The position numbers and the translations under genes are program-made. From assembly GCF_001269385.1 (NCBI RefSeq), contig NZ_CXOO01000014.1, positions 124,171 to 188,170 on the forward strand: 64,000 nt of DNA. Direction: 5' to 3'. The notes beneath the pieces were generated by a model. It did not search any database and was not told the DNA's origin. It worked only from the letters and a program-made list of their open reading frames with translations. Source of the stretch: Limnohabitans sp. DM1. Its GTDB lineage: Bacteria; Pseudomonadota; Gammaproteobacteria; Burkholderiales; Burkholderiaceae_C. This document shows positions 31,290-39,400 of the stretch, one piece after another. Position 1 is the first letter of the stretch. Each line of letters starts with the position of its first letter.

Positions 31290-31318
31290 GATTTTTTTGA
31301 TTTTCAAAAAATTAAATC

Positions 31319-31339
31319 AAAAGTAAACAATTTACTTTT
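31319..31339. promoter_or_regulatory. Perfect inverted repeat upstream of the giant adhesin
   Basis: Arms AAAAGTAAA and TTTACTTTT (9 bp each) surround a 3-base centre (CAA), 30-50 bases upstream of the adhesin start codon. It could be an operator or a small hairpin in the leader. In such an AT-rich stretch chance is possible. Confidence 0.35.
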
Positions 31340-31473
31340 TATTGAATTTTTTCGAATTAAATGAAAATTTTGTTAAAAATTATTCAATAAAACGTGAAAA
31401 TCAAAAACCTCTAATTGGGGTACTCCTGGTGAAAAAGTTACAAAAAAACTAAAAACAAAAAATTATTCAGGGA

Positions 31474-31502
31474 AAATTACAAAAATCAGGTGTGCACTGC
31501 AA
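31474..31502 (-). promoter_or_regulatory. Possible sigma-70-like promoter of the giant adhesin
   Basis: On the minus strand TTGCAG (31497-31502) is followed after 17 bases by TAATTT (31474-31479). The match is weak and other AT-rich hexamers are available. If used, the leader would be about 180 nt. Confidence 0.2.
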
Positions 31503-31597
31503 GGTCTCCATGAATGGACTCGACATCTGATTTTGCTCATCGTCGAAGCTGAATGCACCAAGAGGCCAATGACAAAGAGTCATGCACCATCAAGAAC

Positions 31598-32293
31598 TCA
31601 GTCCCTCAGGATAAGCAGCACATCCGAGCGGAACTCGCGGCCATAAAGAATCAGGACCACCAAGGCCGTTGCCAAGACCAAGGCCAAAGGCGAAAAAAAC
31701 CAGGCCATAGCTGCAAACGAAAAGTAATACGCACGCAAACCATCGTTGAAGGTTTCTGCGGCAGCGCCCACCAAGTGGCCCGCCCGCTGCGCCACCGACT
31801 GACGATCCTGTCGCCCGGCATCGAACTCCTCAGGCGGTGGCATGGCCCCGATCACCAAGGCCACGAAGGTGTACTGGCGCATGGACCATGAGAAGCGAAA
31901 AAACGCATAAACAAAGATACCCACCAGCACCAACACCTTGAACTCAAATACCAGCATGGGCGTCGCTTGGGCAAACGGAATCTCGCGCACCAGTTCTGCC
32001 GCCTTGTCGGTCGTGCCCAGCAGGGCAAACAAGCCGCCGATGATGATGATGGTGGTGGACGAGAAAAACGCCGGGGTTTGCGACAGGTTCTGGGTGATCA
32101 GGCCGTCCAGCATGCGCGGGTCGCGTGCGGTGGCCTGCAGCATCCACATCTGACGGTAACGGTTGGTGGTGACGATCAGGCTCTGGTCGCGCAGGCCGCG
32201 TACCTTGGCAAGCCAGGCATAACCCACCCACAAACCGAAGAAAGAAAACAGCGCCAGCCAATCGAGCCAGGGCAACATGGTGATGATTTTCAT
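31598..32293 (-). CDS. DUF599 family inner-membrane protein
   Basis: 231 aa from the ATG at 32293. The frame extends to a GTG at 32407, but that part is unlike the family. Several hydrophobic segments are visible: residues 6-26, about 75-95, about 115-140, and the C-terminal ALVLATALVVLIL. Family-type motifs are present: LDWLALF near the start, FFSSTTIIIIGGLFALLG, VYAFFRFSWSMRQYTF and VIGAMPPPEEF. The function of DUF599 proteins is unknown. The gene lies upstream of and in the same direction as the giant adhesin, but 308 bp of AT-rich sequence separates them, so co-transcription is unlikely. A shorter start at MLPWLDW is possible. Confidence 0.85.
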   Translation of the reverse strand: MKIITMLPWLDWLALFSFFGLWVGYAWLAKVRGLRDQSLIVTTNRYRQMWMLQATARDPRMLDGLITQNLSQTPAFFSSTTIIIIGGLFALLGTTDKAAELVREIPFAQATPMLVFEFKVLVLVGIFVYAFFRFSWSMRQYTFVALVIGAMPPPEEFDAGRQDRQSVAQRAGHLVGAAAETFNDGLRAYYFSFAAMAWFFSPLALVLATALVVLILYGREFRSDVLLILRD

Positions 32294-32430
32294 GCGCCTG
32301 ATCGTAACAAGGGTTCTGCTCAAGACGCCAGCTCTACCACACGACACCAGCCTGCAAGGGCCAGGGGAATTTTTGAATTCAAATGGTTTCTTTTGAATTA
32401 CGATCACGCTCTTTCCCTCATGATGTGCCC

Positions 32431-34035
32431 ATGAAATTCATTGCCCCCTTGGCCCTGCTGGCCCTCCTGAATGCCTGCGGCGGCGGCGCGGGCACCCCAG
32501 AACCAACCGGTGGTCAAACCGGTGGTCAAACCGGTAGCCAGACCGGTGGCCAAACTGGCGGTCAAACGGGTGGCCAAACTGGCGGTCAAACGGGTGGTCA
32601 AACGGGTGGTCAAACGGGTGGTCAAACGGGTGGTCAAACGGGTGGTCAAACGGGCGGCCAAACGGGCGGTCAAACGGGCGGTCAAACGGGCGGCCAAACG
32701 GGCGGTCAAACGGGCGGTCAAACGGGTGGCCAAACCACCGGCAAGCCCATCACCCTCACCGACCAAACCGGGGTGGCCCGCTACCACGGTCAGTCTGACT
32801 GCACCGCTTTTGTGCTGGACCTGCGCAACGACGCCGCACCGGCCTACGCATTGACCAACGGGCACTGCGCGCAAAACTTTTCGGATCCCGACACACCTTA
32901 TGCCGTGTGGCGCGACCGCGCCGCCACCTCAGACCGCTTGGTGTTTTTCTACACCGCCAGCACACAAGCAGCCCAGAAAACCGTTCAAGTTTCGGAAATC
33001 ACCTACAGCAGCATGAACCAGACCGACCTGGCGGTGTTGAGGCTCAACGCCACCGTGGGCCAACTGAGGGCGCAGGGGATTGAGCCCATTCAGATTCACG
33101 GCAGCCCGCTGGCCAGCGGCAGCCCGATTCAGGTGATCGGCGCACCCAGCAGTGAATTTTTGCGCCAAGTGGCCTGCCAACAAGGCCCGCGAGTGGACGT
33201 GACCGAGTTTGTCTGGGTCTGGTCACAACTGCAATCGAACGACTGCGCCCAGATTTACCCGGGCATGTCCGGCTCACCCGTTTTTGACCCCGTCAGCCGC
33301 AAAGCCGTGGGCGTGATCAACACCACCACCGTGGGCATGTCCGAGACCCGCAACTGTTACCTGGGCTCGCCCTGCGAGATCAGCGCCCAAGGCACCCGGC
33401 CCCGGGCTCAAACCAGCTACGCCGTGCCCATTGACGGCTTGGCCGCCTGCTTTGTGCAAGGCCAATGGGCACCGCAAGCCGGGGTGTGCCCCCTGCCCTT
33501 GGCATCCGGCCCGGCGTTGCTGCCGCAAGGCCTGTTCAGCCCCATGCAACCCCCCAGCAGCAGCAGACGCTGGCAATTGGAGGGCCCCAGCAGCGCCGCC
33601 ACGCAAGTGAAGTTCATCACGGCGGGCCTGGACCGTTGCAACACCGACACGGGCTACCAGACTTACCAGGCCAACCGTTTGCCGTTTTTGCCCACACAAG
33701 AAGGCGTGCACCTGGCTTGCGTGCGCGAAGGCCAGCGCCTGACAGTGCATCCGATCGAGGTGGACAACAGCGCCCCTTCCGCTGCGCCCATCGTGGAAGT
33801 GGCCCCACTGGATGGCCAAGCCCGCCGGGTGAGCTTGTCGTTCAAGCCCCCCGAAATCTCGGGCTACGACACCGCGACCTCAGCCACCGAGGCCGGTTGC
33901 AGGGCCTTGCCCAACTCGGCATTCACGCCCTATTTCCGGGTGCCCTTGGTGCTGGACGCGCCGGTTCACCTGTGCATCAAAGTCAGTGACCGGGCAGGCA
34001 ATACAGGCCGCGTCTGGGCGCAGGCCATCCCTTAA
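32431..34035 (+). CDS. Lipoprotein with GGQT repeats and trypsin-like serine protease domain
   Basis: 534 aa. Residues 1-16 form a lipoprotein signal with lipobox LNAC (Cys16), so the mature protein should be membrane-anchored by its N-terminus. Residues 27-102 are 19 GGQT-type tetrapeptides, a flexible stalk. Residues about 113-310 look like an S1-type peptidase: His145 in TNGHC, Asp199 in TDLAVLRL, Ser280 in GMSGSPV. The C-terminal 170 residues form a cysteine-containing domain of unknown function ending in an Ig-like SDRAGNTGRVWA. The start at 32431 was chosen because it gives the signal peptide directly; the frame is open 48 bases further upstream. Its substrate is unknown. Its location beside giant adhesin genes makes a role in adhesin processing thinkable but unproven. 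Confidence 0.85.
   Translation: MKFIAPLALLALLNACGGGAGTPEPTGGQTGGQTGSQTGGQTGGQTGGQTGGQTGGQTGGQTGGQTGGQTGGQTGGQTGGQTGGQTGGQTGGQTGGQTGGQTTGKPITLTDQTGVARYHGQSDCTAFVLDLRNDAAPAYALTNGHCAQNFSDPDTPYAVWRDRAATSDRLVFFYTASTQAAQKTVQVSEITYSSMNQTDLAVLRLNATVGQLRAQGIEPIQIHGSPLASGSPIQVIGAPSSEFLRQVACQQGPRVDVTEFVWVWSQLQSNDCAQIYPGMSGSPVFDPVSRKAVGVINTTTVGMSETRNCYLGSPCEISAQGTRPRAQTSYAVPIDGLAACFVQGQWAPQAGVCPLPLASGPALLPQGLFSPMQPPSSSRRWQLEGPSSAATQVKFITAGLDRCNTDTGYQTYQANRLPFLPTQEGVHLACVREGQRLTVHPIEVDNSAPSAAPIVEVAPLDGQARRVSLSFKPPEISGYDTATSATEAGCRALPNSAFTPYFRVPLVLDAPVHLCIKVSDRAGNTGRVWAQAIP
32509..32736 (+). repeat. 19 tandem 12-bp repeats (GGQT codons)
   Basis: Nineteen units of consensus GGTGGTCAAACG, in frame, with synonymous GGC/GGT variants and one GGTAGCCAGACC unit (GSQT). 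Because the unit is 12 bp, gain or loss of copies would change the length of the protein stalk without shifting the frame. Confidence 0.97.
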
Positions 34036-34053
34036 AGGGCTGGAAAGGCGCAA

Positions 34054-34587
34054 TCAGGCGCGCAGCTTGGCCGCCACCGCAGCCACGCGCTCGCCGTAGG
34101 CTTTGGCGGTGTCCAGATCGCCTTGGGGGATGTCTTCGGCGGGGCTGGTGGGGCCCACTTGCGCCATCACACCGGAGTTGGAGCCGATGCGGTTGATGCT
34201 GCCGTCGTTCATGGACGGCTGACCGACCCAGACCATGCCTTGCTGCATGGCCAAGGTGATGAAGTACTGGATGGTCGACAGCTTGTCACCGCTGGGGCTG
34301 GCCGAGATGGTGAAGCCGCCCGCGACCTTGTCTTTCCAGGCGCTGGTGAACCAGCGCCTGGACGAGGCGTCGGCAAACTTCTTGAACTGCCACGAGGCCA
34401 TGCCCATATAGGTGGGCGAGCCAAAGATGATGGCGTCGGCCGCGTCCAAGGCTGCCCAATCGGCGTCTGAGATGTTGCCGTCGGCGTCGATGGCGATGCT
34501 TTGGGCGTTCGCGCCTTGGGCCACAAACTGGGCCACGCGCTGGGTGTGGCCGTAGCCGGAATGGAAAACAACAACGGTTTGGGTCAT
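34054..34587 (-). CDS. Flavodoxin-like / NAD(P)H:quinone oxidoreductase (WrbA-like)
   Basis: 177 aa from the ATG at 34587, preceded by AGGAG seven bases upstream. The frame extends upstream, but the family begins at MTQTVVVFHSGYGHT. Residues 8-15 (HSGYGHTQ) form the FMN phosphate-binding loop, and FGSPTYMGMASWQFKKF is the typical second flavin loop. Length fits the flavodoxin/WrbA family, which carries out two-electron quinone reduction in the cytoplasm. It follows the pirin gene by 40 bp in the same direction, and the pair is probably one transcript. It converges with the lipoprotein gene (18 bp between stop codons). Confidence 0.85.
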   Translation of the reverse strand: MTQTVVVFHSGYGHTQRVAQFVAQGANAQSIAIDADGNISDADWAALDAADAIIFGSPTYMGMASWQFKKFADASSRRWFTSAWKDKVAGGFTISASPSGDKLSTIQYFITLAMQQGMVWVGQPSMNDGSINRIGSNSGVMAQVGPTSPAEDIPQGDLDTAKAYGERVAAVAAKLRA

Positions 34588-34627
34588 GAAAAACTCCTGG
34601 AAGCGATGAAAAAAAGGTTGAAAAAAA

Positions 34628-35341
34628 TCAGGGGGCCAGATCGAACACCAGCACTTCGGCATCCTCGCCTTGGCTCAGGCTCAAAGCCGACTCGCCTTGC
34701 AGCAGGGCCGCGTCACCAGCCTGGAGCGACTGGCCATTGGCCTGCAGGCGGCCACGCACCAAAAACACATAGGCCTTGCGCGCCGGGTCCAAACTCAAAT
34801 GGGCTGTTTCTGCGCCTTCAAACAGACCCGCGTACATGCGGGCATCGGCATGAATTTGCACCGTGTGCTCGGCCGCTTGCGGGTCGGCGGGGGGTGCGGC
34901 CACCAAAGCCAGTTGTCCGCGTTTGGCGTTGCCCGGCACGGTTTTTTGCTCGTAGCCAGGGTCAATGCCCGTCACGTTCGGCTCGATCCAGATTTGCAAA
35001 AAGTGCGTCTGCTCGCCCTGGGCATGGTTGAACTCGCTGTGGCGCACGCCAGAGCCCGCGCTCATGCGCTGCACGTCGCCCGGCGGAATGCCCTTGACAT
35101 TGCCCATGCTGTCCTGGTGGGCCAGATTGCCCGACAGCACGTAGCTGATGATTTCCATGTCGCGGTGGCCGTGTGTGCCAAAGCCGGTGCCGGGCGCGAT
35201 GCGGTCTTCGTTGATGACGCGCAGGTTGCCAAAGCCCACATGGGCCGGGTCGAAGTAGTTGGCAAAAGAAAAGCTGTGAAACGACTTGAGCCAGCCGTGG
35301 TCGGCATAGCCGCGTTCGGCAGATTTGCGCAGGGTGAGCAT
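34628..35341 (-). CDS. Pirin family protein
   Basis: 237 aa; AGGAG lies upstream of the ATG. Cupin fold with the pirin metal ligands: His in THGHRDMEI (two His) and the RHSEFN pair (His, Glu). The N-terminal HSFSFANYFDP is the pirin signature. Some bacterial pirins (YhhW type) act as quercetin 2,3-dioxygenase; others regulate redox enzymes. Here the partner flavoprotein gene downstream and the divergent LysR gene suggest a small regulated redox response unit. The exact substrate is unknown. Confidence 0.9.
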   Translation of the reverse strand: MLTLRKSAERGYADHGWLKSFHSFSFANYFDPAHVGFGNLRVINEDRIAPGTGFGTHGHRDMEIISYVLSGNLAHQDSMGNVKGIPPGDVQRMSAGSGVRHSEFNHAQGEQTHFLQIWIEPNVTGIDPGYEQKTVPGNAKRGQLALVAAPPADPQAAEHTVQIHADARMYAGLFEGAETAHLSLDPARKAYVFLVRGRLQANGQSLQAGDAALLQGESALSLSQGEDAEVLVFDLAP

Positions 35342-35361
35342 GGGTTTTCTCCTGGTCAGCG

Positions 35362-35383
35362 GTTTGCGGCAAGGGCTGCAAAC
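35362..35383. promoter_or_regulatory. Inverted repeat in the pirin/LysR divergent intergenic region
   Basis: GTTTGC and GCAAAC arms, 10 bases apart, 21-42 bases upstream of the pirin start. LysR-type regulators bind such dyads in divergent promoters. It is a candidate operator by position and symmetry only. Confidence 0.35.
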
Positions 35384-35473
35384 GACGCCCGAACTTTAAC
35401 CCTCACCCCGGCCCGAATCGTTGCTGCGCTTTGCTGGCATCATTCAAACCATTTCAACGATCAGGCCACCACC

Positions 35474-36403
35474 ATGCAAACTCCACGCGATTGGCTCACG
35501 CCCGAGACGCTGCACATGCTGCAAACCATTGAAGACAGAGGCAGCTTTGCAGCGGCTGCGCGTGACCTGAACCTGGTGCCCAGCGCCCTGACCTATCGGG
35601 TGCGGCAACTGGAAGATGCGCTGGATGTGCTGCTGTTTGACCGCAGCTCGCGCCAGGCACGCCCCACGGCTGCGGGCCAAGAGTTGCTGCGCGAGGCGGG
35701 TCGCCTGCTGCAAGACATGGACGCCGTGGCCAACCGGGTCAAGCGCGTGGCCACGGGCTGGGAGGCGGTGCTGACGATTGCGGTGGACAGCATCATCTCG
35801 CGCACGGTGGTCATGGATTTGTGTGCGGCATTTCTGGGCCTGAACAGCCCCACCCGCTTGCGCGTGCGCCACGAAACCCTGTCAGGCACGATGGCGGCCT
35901 TGACTTCAGGTCAGGCCGATCTGGCCTTGGGCGTGGTCATCGAACAGCACTTGAGCGCCGATATTCAGCACCGCATCTTGGGTGAAGTGCCCTTTGTGTT
36001 TGCCGTGGCGCCTCACCACCCGCTGGCCGCAGCCCCCGAACCCCTGAGCGATGCGCAGCTGGTGCAGCACCGCATGGTGGCCGTGGCCGATTCGGTGCAG
36101 CGCGGCAGCGGCATGACGATTGGCCTGCAAGGCGGTCAGGACGTGTTCACCGTGCCCGATATGCCCAGCAAGCTGGCGGCACAGCTGCGCGGTTTGGGGG
36201 TCGGTTTTTTGCCGCAAAGCCTGGCCCAGGCGCCTGTGCAGCAAGGCCAGCTGGTGGTCAAGCGCACCGACCGACCGCGCACCAGCACGGTGCATGCCGC
36301 CTGGCGCGACAGCCGCCTGAGCCCCGCAGGCCACGCCCTGCTGTGGTGGACCGAGCAACTGGACAAACCGGCCACACGCCAGGCCTTGCTGGACGCCCCA
36401 TAA
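35474..36403 (+). CDS. LysR-type transcriptional regulator
   Basis: 309 aa. Residues 8-67 hold the winged HTH (LQTIEDRGSFAAAARDLN and VPSALTYRVRQLEDAL). Residues 90-295 are a LysR effector-binding domain (typical GQADLALGV, GLGVGFLPQSLA). The frame is open far upstream, but the start at 35474 gives the standard LysR N-terminus. It is divergent from the pirin-flavoprotein pair with 132 bp between, so it probably controls that pair and itself. It converges on the 4451-aa adhesin gene, with 18 bp between stops. Confidence 0.92.
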   Translation: MQTPRDWLTPETLHMLQTIEDRGSFAAAARDLNLVPSALTYRVRQLEDALDVLLFDRSSRQARPTAAGQELLREAGRLLQDMDAVANRVKRVATGWEAVLTIAVDSIISRTVVMDLCAAFLGLNSPTRLRVRHETLSGTMAALTSGQADLALGVVIEQHLSADIQHRILGEVPFVFAVAPHHPLAAAPEPLSDAQLVQHRMVAVADSVQRGSGMTIGLQGGQDVFTVPDMPSKLAAQLRGLGVGFLPQSLAQAPVQQGQLVVKRTDRPRTSTVHAAWRDSRLSPAGHALLWWTEQLDKPATRQALLDAP

Positions 36404-36421
36404 GCCCCGGAAGGCCCGCCA

Positions 36422-39400
36422 TCAGGCGTGTGTGACCTGCATGCGCCCCTCGGTCAACAAGCGTTGCAGCAGCTGCTCGGTGGTTTCGCCCGGAACGGTC
36501 ATGTAGCTGTCCACGTTTTGCAGCGTGACCAGCAAACCCATGGCACCGCCGCCGTCACGGTCCACAAAGACCTGCAAGTCCTTGCCGGCATTGGTTTTGA
36601 CCAAATCGATGTAGCCGCCTTGGATGAGTTTGCCGGCATCGCTTACGGCTTGCCCCGTAGCGCCCAAACTGCTGGCGAACAGGTCCGACATGTCCAGCAC
36701 ATCGGCATCTTTGCCCAAGGAAGTGTTGAAGTCGGTGATGACATCCCCGGTGAGACCACCCAAGCCCCCGGCACCGCCCACGCCTTGGTAAACGGTTTTA
36801 TACACAAACCGGTCTGCGCCCTGACCGCCTGTCAAGCGGTCGGCCCCCAGCCCGCCAATCAGCAAATCGGCATTGGCCGTCCCGGTGATGGCGTCGTTGC
36901 CGCCTCCACCCAAAATGGCCGCAGCCACCGTCCAGGAGCTGGCATCCAGGGTATCGTTACCATCTGTTCCCAAGCCCCAGCTTCGATGCAAGAAGCCTCG
37001 CCCGGTTTCGTCGAGCAGCGTGCCTGAATAGTCGATGCGCATCGCTTGAGCGACCTCGGCGTTGAAGCCGAAATACAAGCCTTGCCTGACATTGACCGAC
37101 TCGACCGAGACAAGACCAGGCAGTGATGCATTGGACCAGGCCTTGATCGAAAAATCACCGACCACTGGCGCAGCCCCATACATGGCTGCAGAAAAATTAA
37201 GCTGAAACGCACTGCCCAACAGGGTCACATCAGCCGGATCGGGATCGCCCGAGCCGCCCTTGACATACAAGCTCACATCTTCACCGTTGACGCTGCTGAG
37301 ATAACGCGTGTCAAAGTGAACGCCATTGATCAGGAAATTGCCTGCCACCCTGCTTGTGAAGCCATTCGTCAGCAAAACATCCTGGCCACCCAACACGGCC
37401 TCCAGGGAATTGGTTTCAGACAATTGGCCAACATCTGCCGCCGCTATGGTCAGCACTTGCTTGCCCGAAGCCCCCGCAGCCAGGGCAGACTGCGTCAAAT
37501 CGAGACGCTCAATGCCCAGCAAATGGTGATAGCCAGCCGCATTGACACGGGTGTTGTCCGCCGAAGTTCCCGAGTCCCCCCGGAAATTGGACACAAAATC
37601 CGACAAATTAAGTTTGGAGCTGCCACTGTAGGCATTCGACCAGACCAAGGTGTCAAAGCCCTTGCCGCCATCAATGTGGCGGAACAAGGCATCCTTGATT
37701 TCAATGGTGTCATCACCCGCGCTGGTGTTGACATAGTCTGCGCCAGACGTGATCACACGGTCCTTGCCAGCGCCCCAATCGGAAGCGTTGAGTTGCAACA
37801 GATCATCCAGAATGGGCGTGGCATTCTGACTGAGGGACAAATCATAGGTCTGCGCCGTCCCTGTGGCCGCCACCAGTCGTCCCACGCTTTGGTATTTGGC
37901 GGCCAAATAGGTCGAGACCTCGCCCCTCATGGCCGCAGTCAAGGCATAGTTGAACGCGATTTGGTCGCCCATCACACCCGTGACGAATTCTCTGCCGCCC
38001 GAGGACTGGCCACCAGAGGCGCCAATGGCCAGCGTCCCTGCATCCCCCAAGGCAAACTTGCTTGCAGTCGACATCATGGTGGTGTTGGCGGTCGAACTCA
38101 AAACCCTGTTGTTGACGGCCACTGAACCCGCTGTGGTGTCGTTGAATCCATTCATGACCATCCAAGAACTCACGGTCGCAGCATTGGAAACCACATTCAC
38201 ACCCTTGCCCGAAAAGTGGGAAGACAAGGATGTTTGGACACCACCAAAATGGTGCCTGAATCCATAAACCGTCCCGTTGACAGCACCGTCCAATTCACGA
38301 CTCATGGTGTAACCCCAAGCTGGGGGGTAGCCCAACAATTTGAGCACGGAAAAGTCCGAATAACCCGTCACATCCAGTCGGGGGGCCGCCGTCTTTTGCG
38401 TCGTATACAAAGACGATCCACCATTGAAATACAAAGCCACATGCCCCGAAGCATCTGTGAGCTTAGGCACAGATCCCATGCGTGGCACCACGGTCACGGT
38501 CCCGTCGCTGGATGTCCAGGTCGTGACCTGACTGCCATCCTTGACGCTCATCAAGGTGTCCGGGTCAAACCACAAAGTGTCGGCATAGACGGTTGACCAG
38601 TGCTTTTGATCTGCAGCCACATACACCGAGCGGTTCAATGAACTGGTGGTTTGCCCTGCACGCAGCAGATTGGCGTGCAGCACACGCTCACCATCTCCAC
38701 CCCAGTTGCTCGCTGACAAGTTAAAGGACGCGCTGTTCTGGCCCGTGGTCTGAACCGTGGTGGTGCCCACCACCTCGCCATCCATGGTCAATTGAATGAC
38801 ATCTCCTGCCTGGGCGCCCGTCAACTGAATGTTCACCGCCACACCGGCCGCCTTTTTGCTGGCGTCCAACACGTTGTTACTCGCCACGGTGTCAATCACC
38901 AGCGTGGGGTTGGGCGTGAACACATCCGCCCTGACGGTGGTGCTGAGGTTGGCCGTGTTGCCCGCCATGTCCCGCACGGCACTGAGGTTCACAAGCTGAC
39001 CGGCCTGCAAAGTCGTACCCGCACCCAGCGTCACCTGCCAGGTCGTGGCATAGGTGTTGGTATCGCCCACTTGCTTGATGCCGTCCACCGCCGCAAGGCC
39101 GCTTGCTTTCAGTCCTGCGGGCAAGGCGGCTGTGGTCAGACTCACAGCCTCTTTGAAGACCAGGCTGACCTTGTCCCCGCTGTCAAACACGCCGACCGTG
39201 CCCGTGTCGGAGGTCACCGCCAATTGCACGGCGCTCTCCACCGCGAAATCCAGCGCAATGGGTTTGGGCGCGGAATAGGCGCCTGTGGCGCCGGTGGCCG
39301 GGTTGACAATTTGAGCCACCAAAGACTTCTGACCCGACAACGCCCCCCACTGTGCCGCAGTCAGGGAAACCGATGTGCTGGTGGCATTGGTGCTCATGTT

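Larger units (their letters stand above)
31290..31597. other. AT-rich non-coding region upstream of the giant adhesin
   Basis: Positions 31290-31480 are strikingly AT-rich against a GC-rich genome, with A and T runs on both strands. No plausible gene is seen. It separates the DUF599 gene (ending 31598) from the adhesin start (31289), both on the minus strand, and should hold the adhesin promoter and a long 5' leader. Confidence 0.8.

Noticed and set aside
30800-30870. Gly/Ala hydrophobic stretch of the giant adhesin as a Sec signal or membrane anchor
   Set aside because: It lies at residues 141-170, far from the N-terminus, without a positively charged start or cleavage context. It fits the retention-module region of T1SS adhesins better.
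31566-31585. Short dyad ATGAC...GTCAT downstream of the DUF599 gene as a terminator
   Set aside because: The stem is only 5 bp and not followed by a T run in the direction of transcription.
32509-32736. CRISPR-like short repeats
   Set aside because: The units are 12 bp with no spacers and encode GGQT in frame within a lipoprotein.
34670-35473. Upstream extension of the LysR frame by 268 codons
   Set aside because: It is antisense to the pirin gene; the LysR family begins at 35474 with its HTH, and the extension has no LysR-like features.
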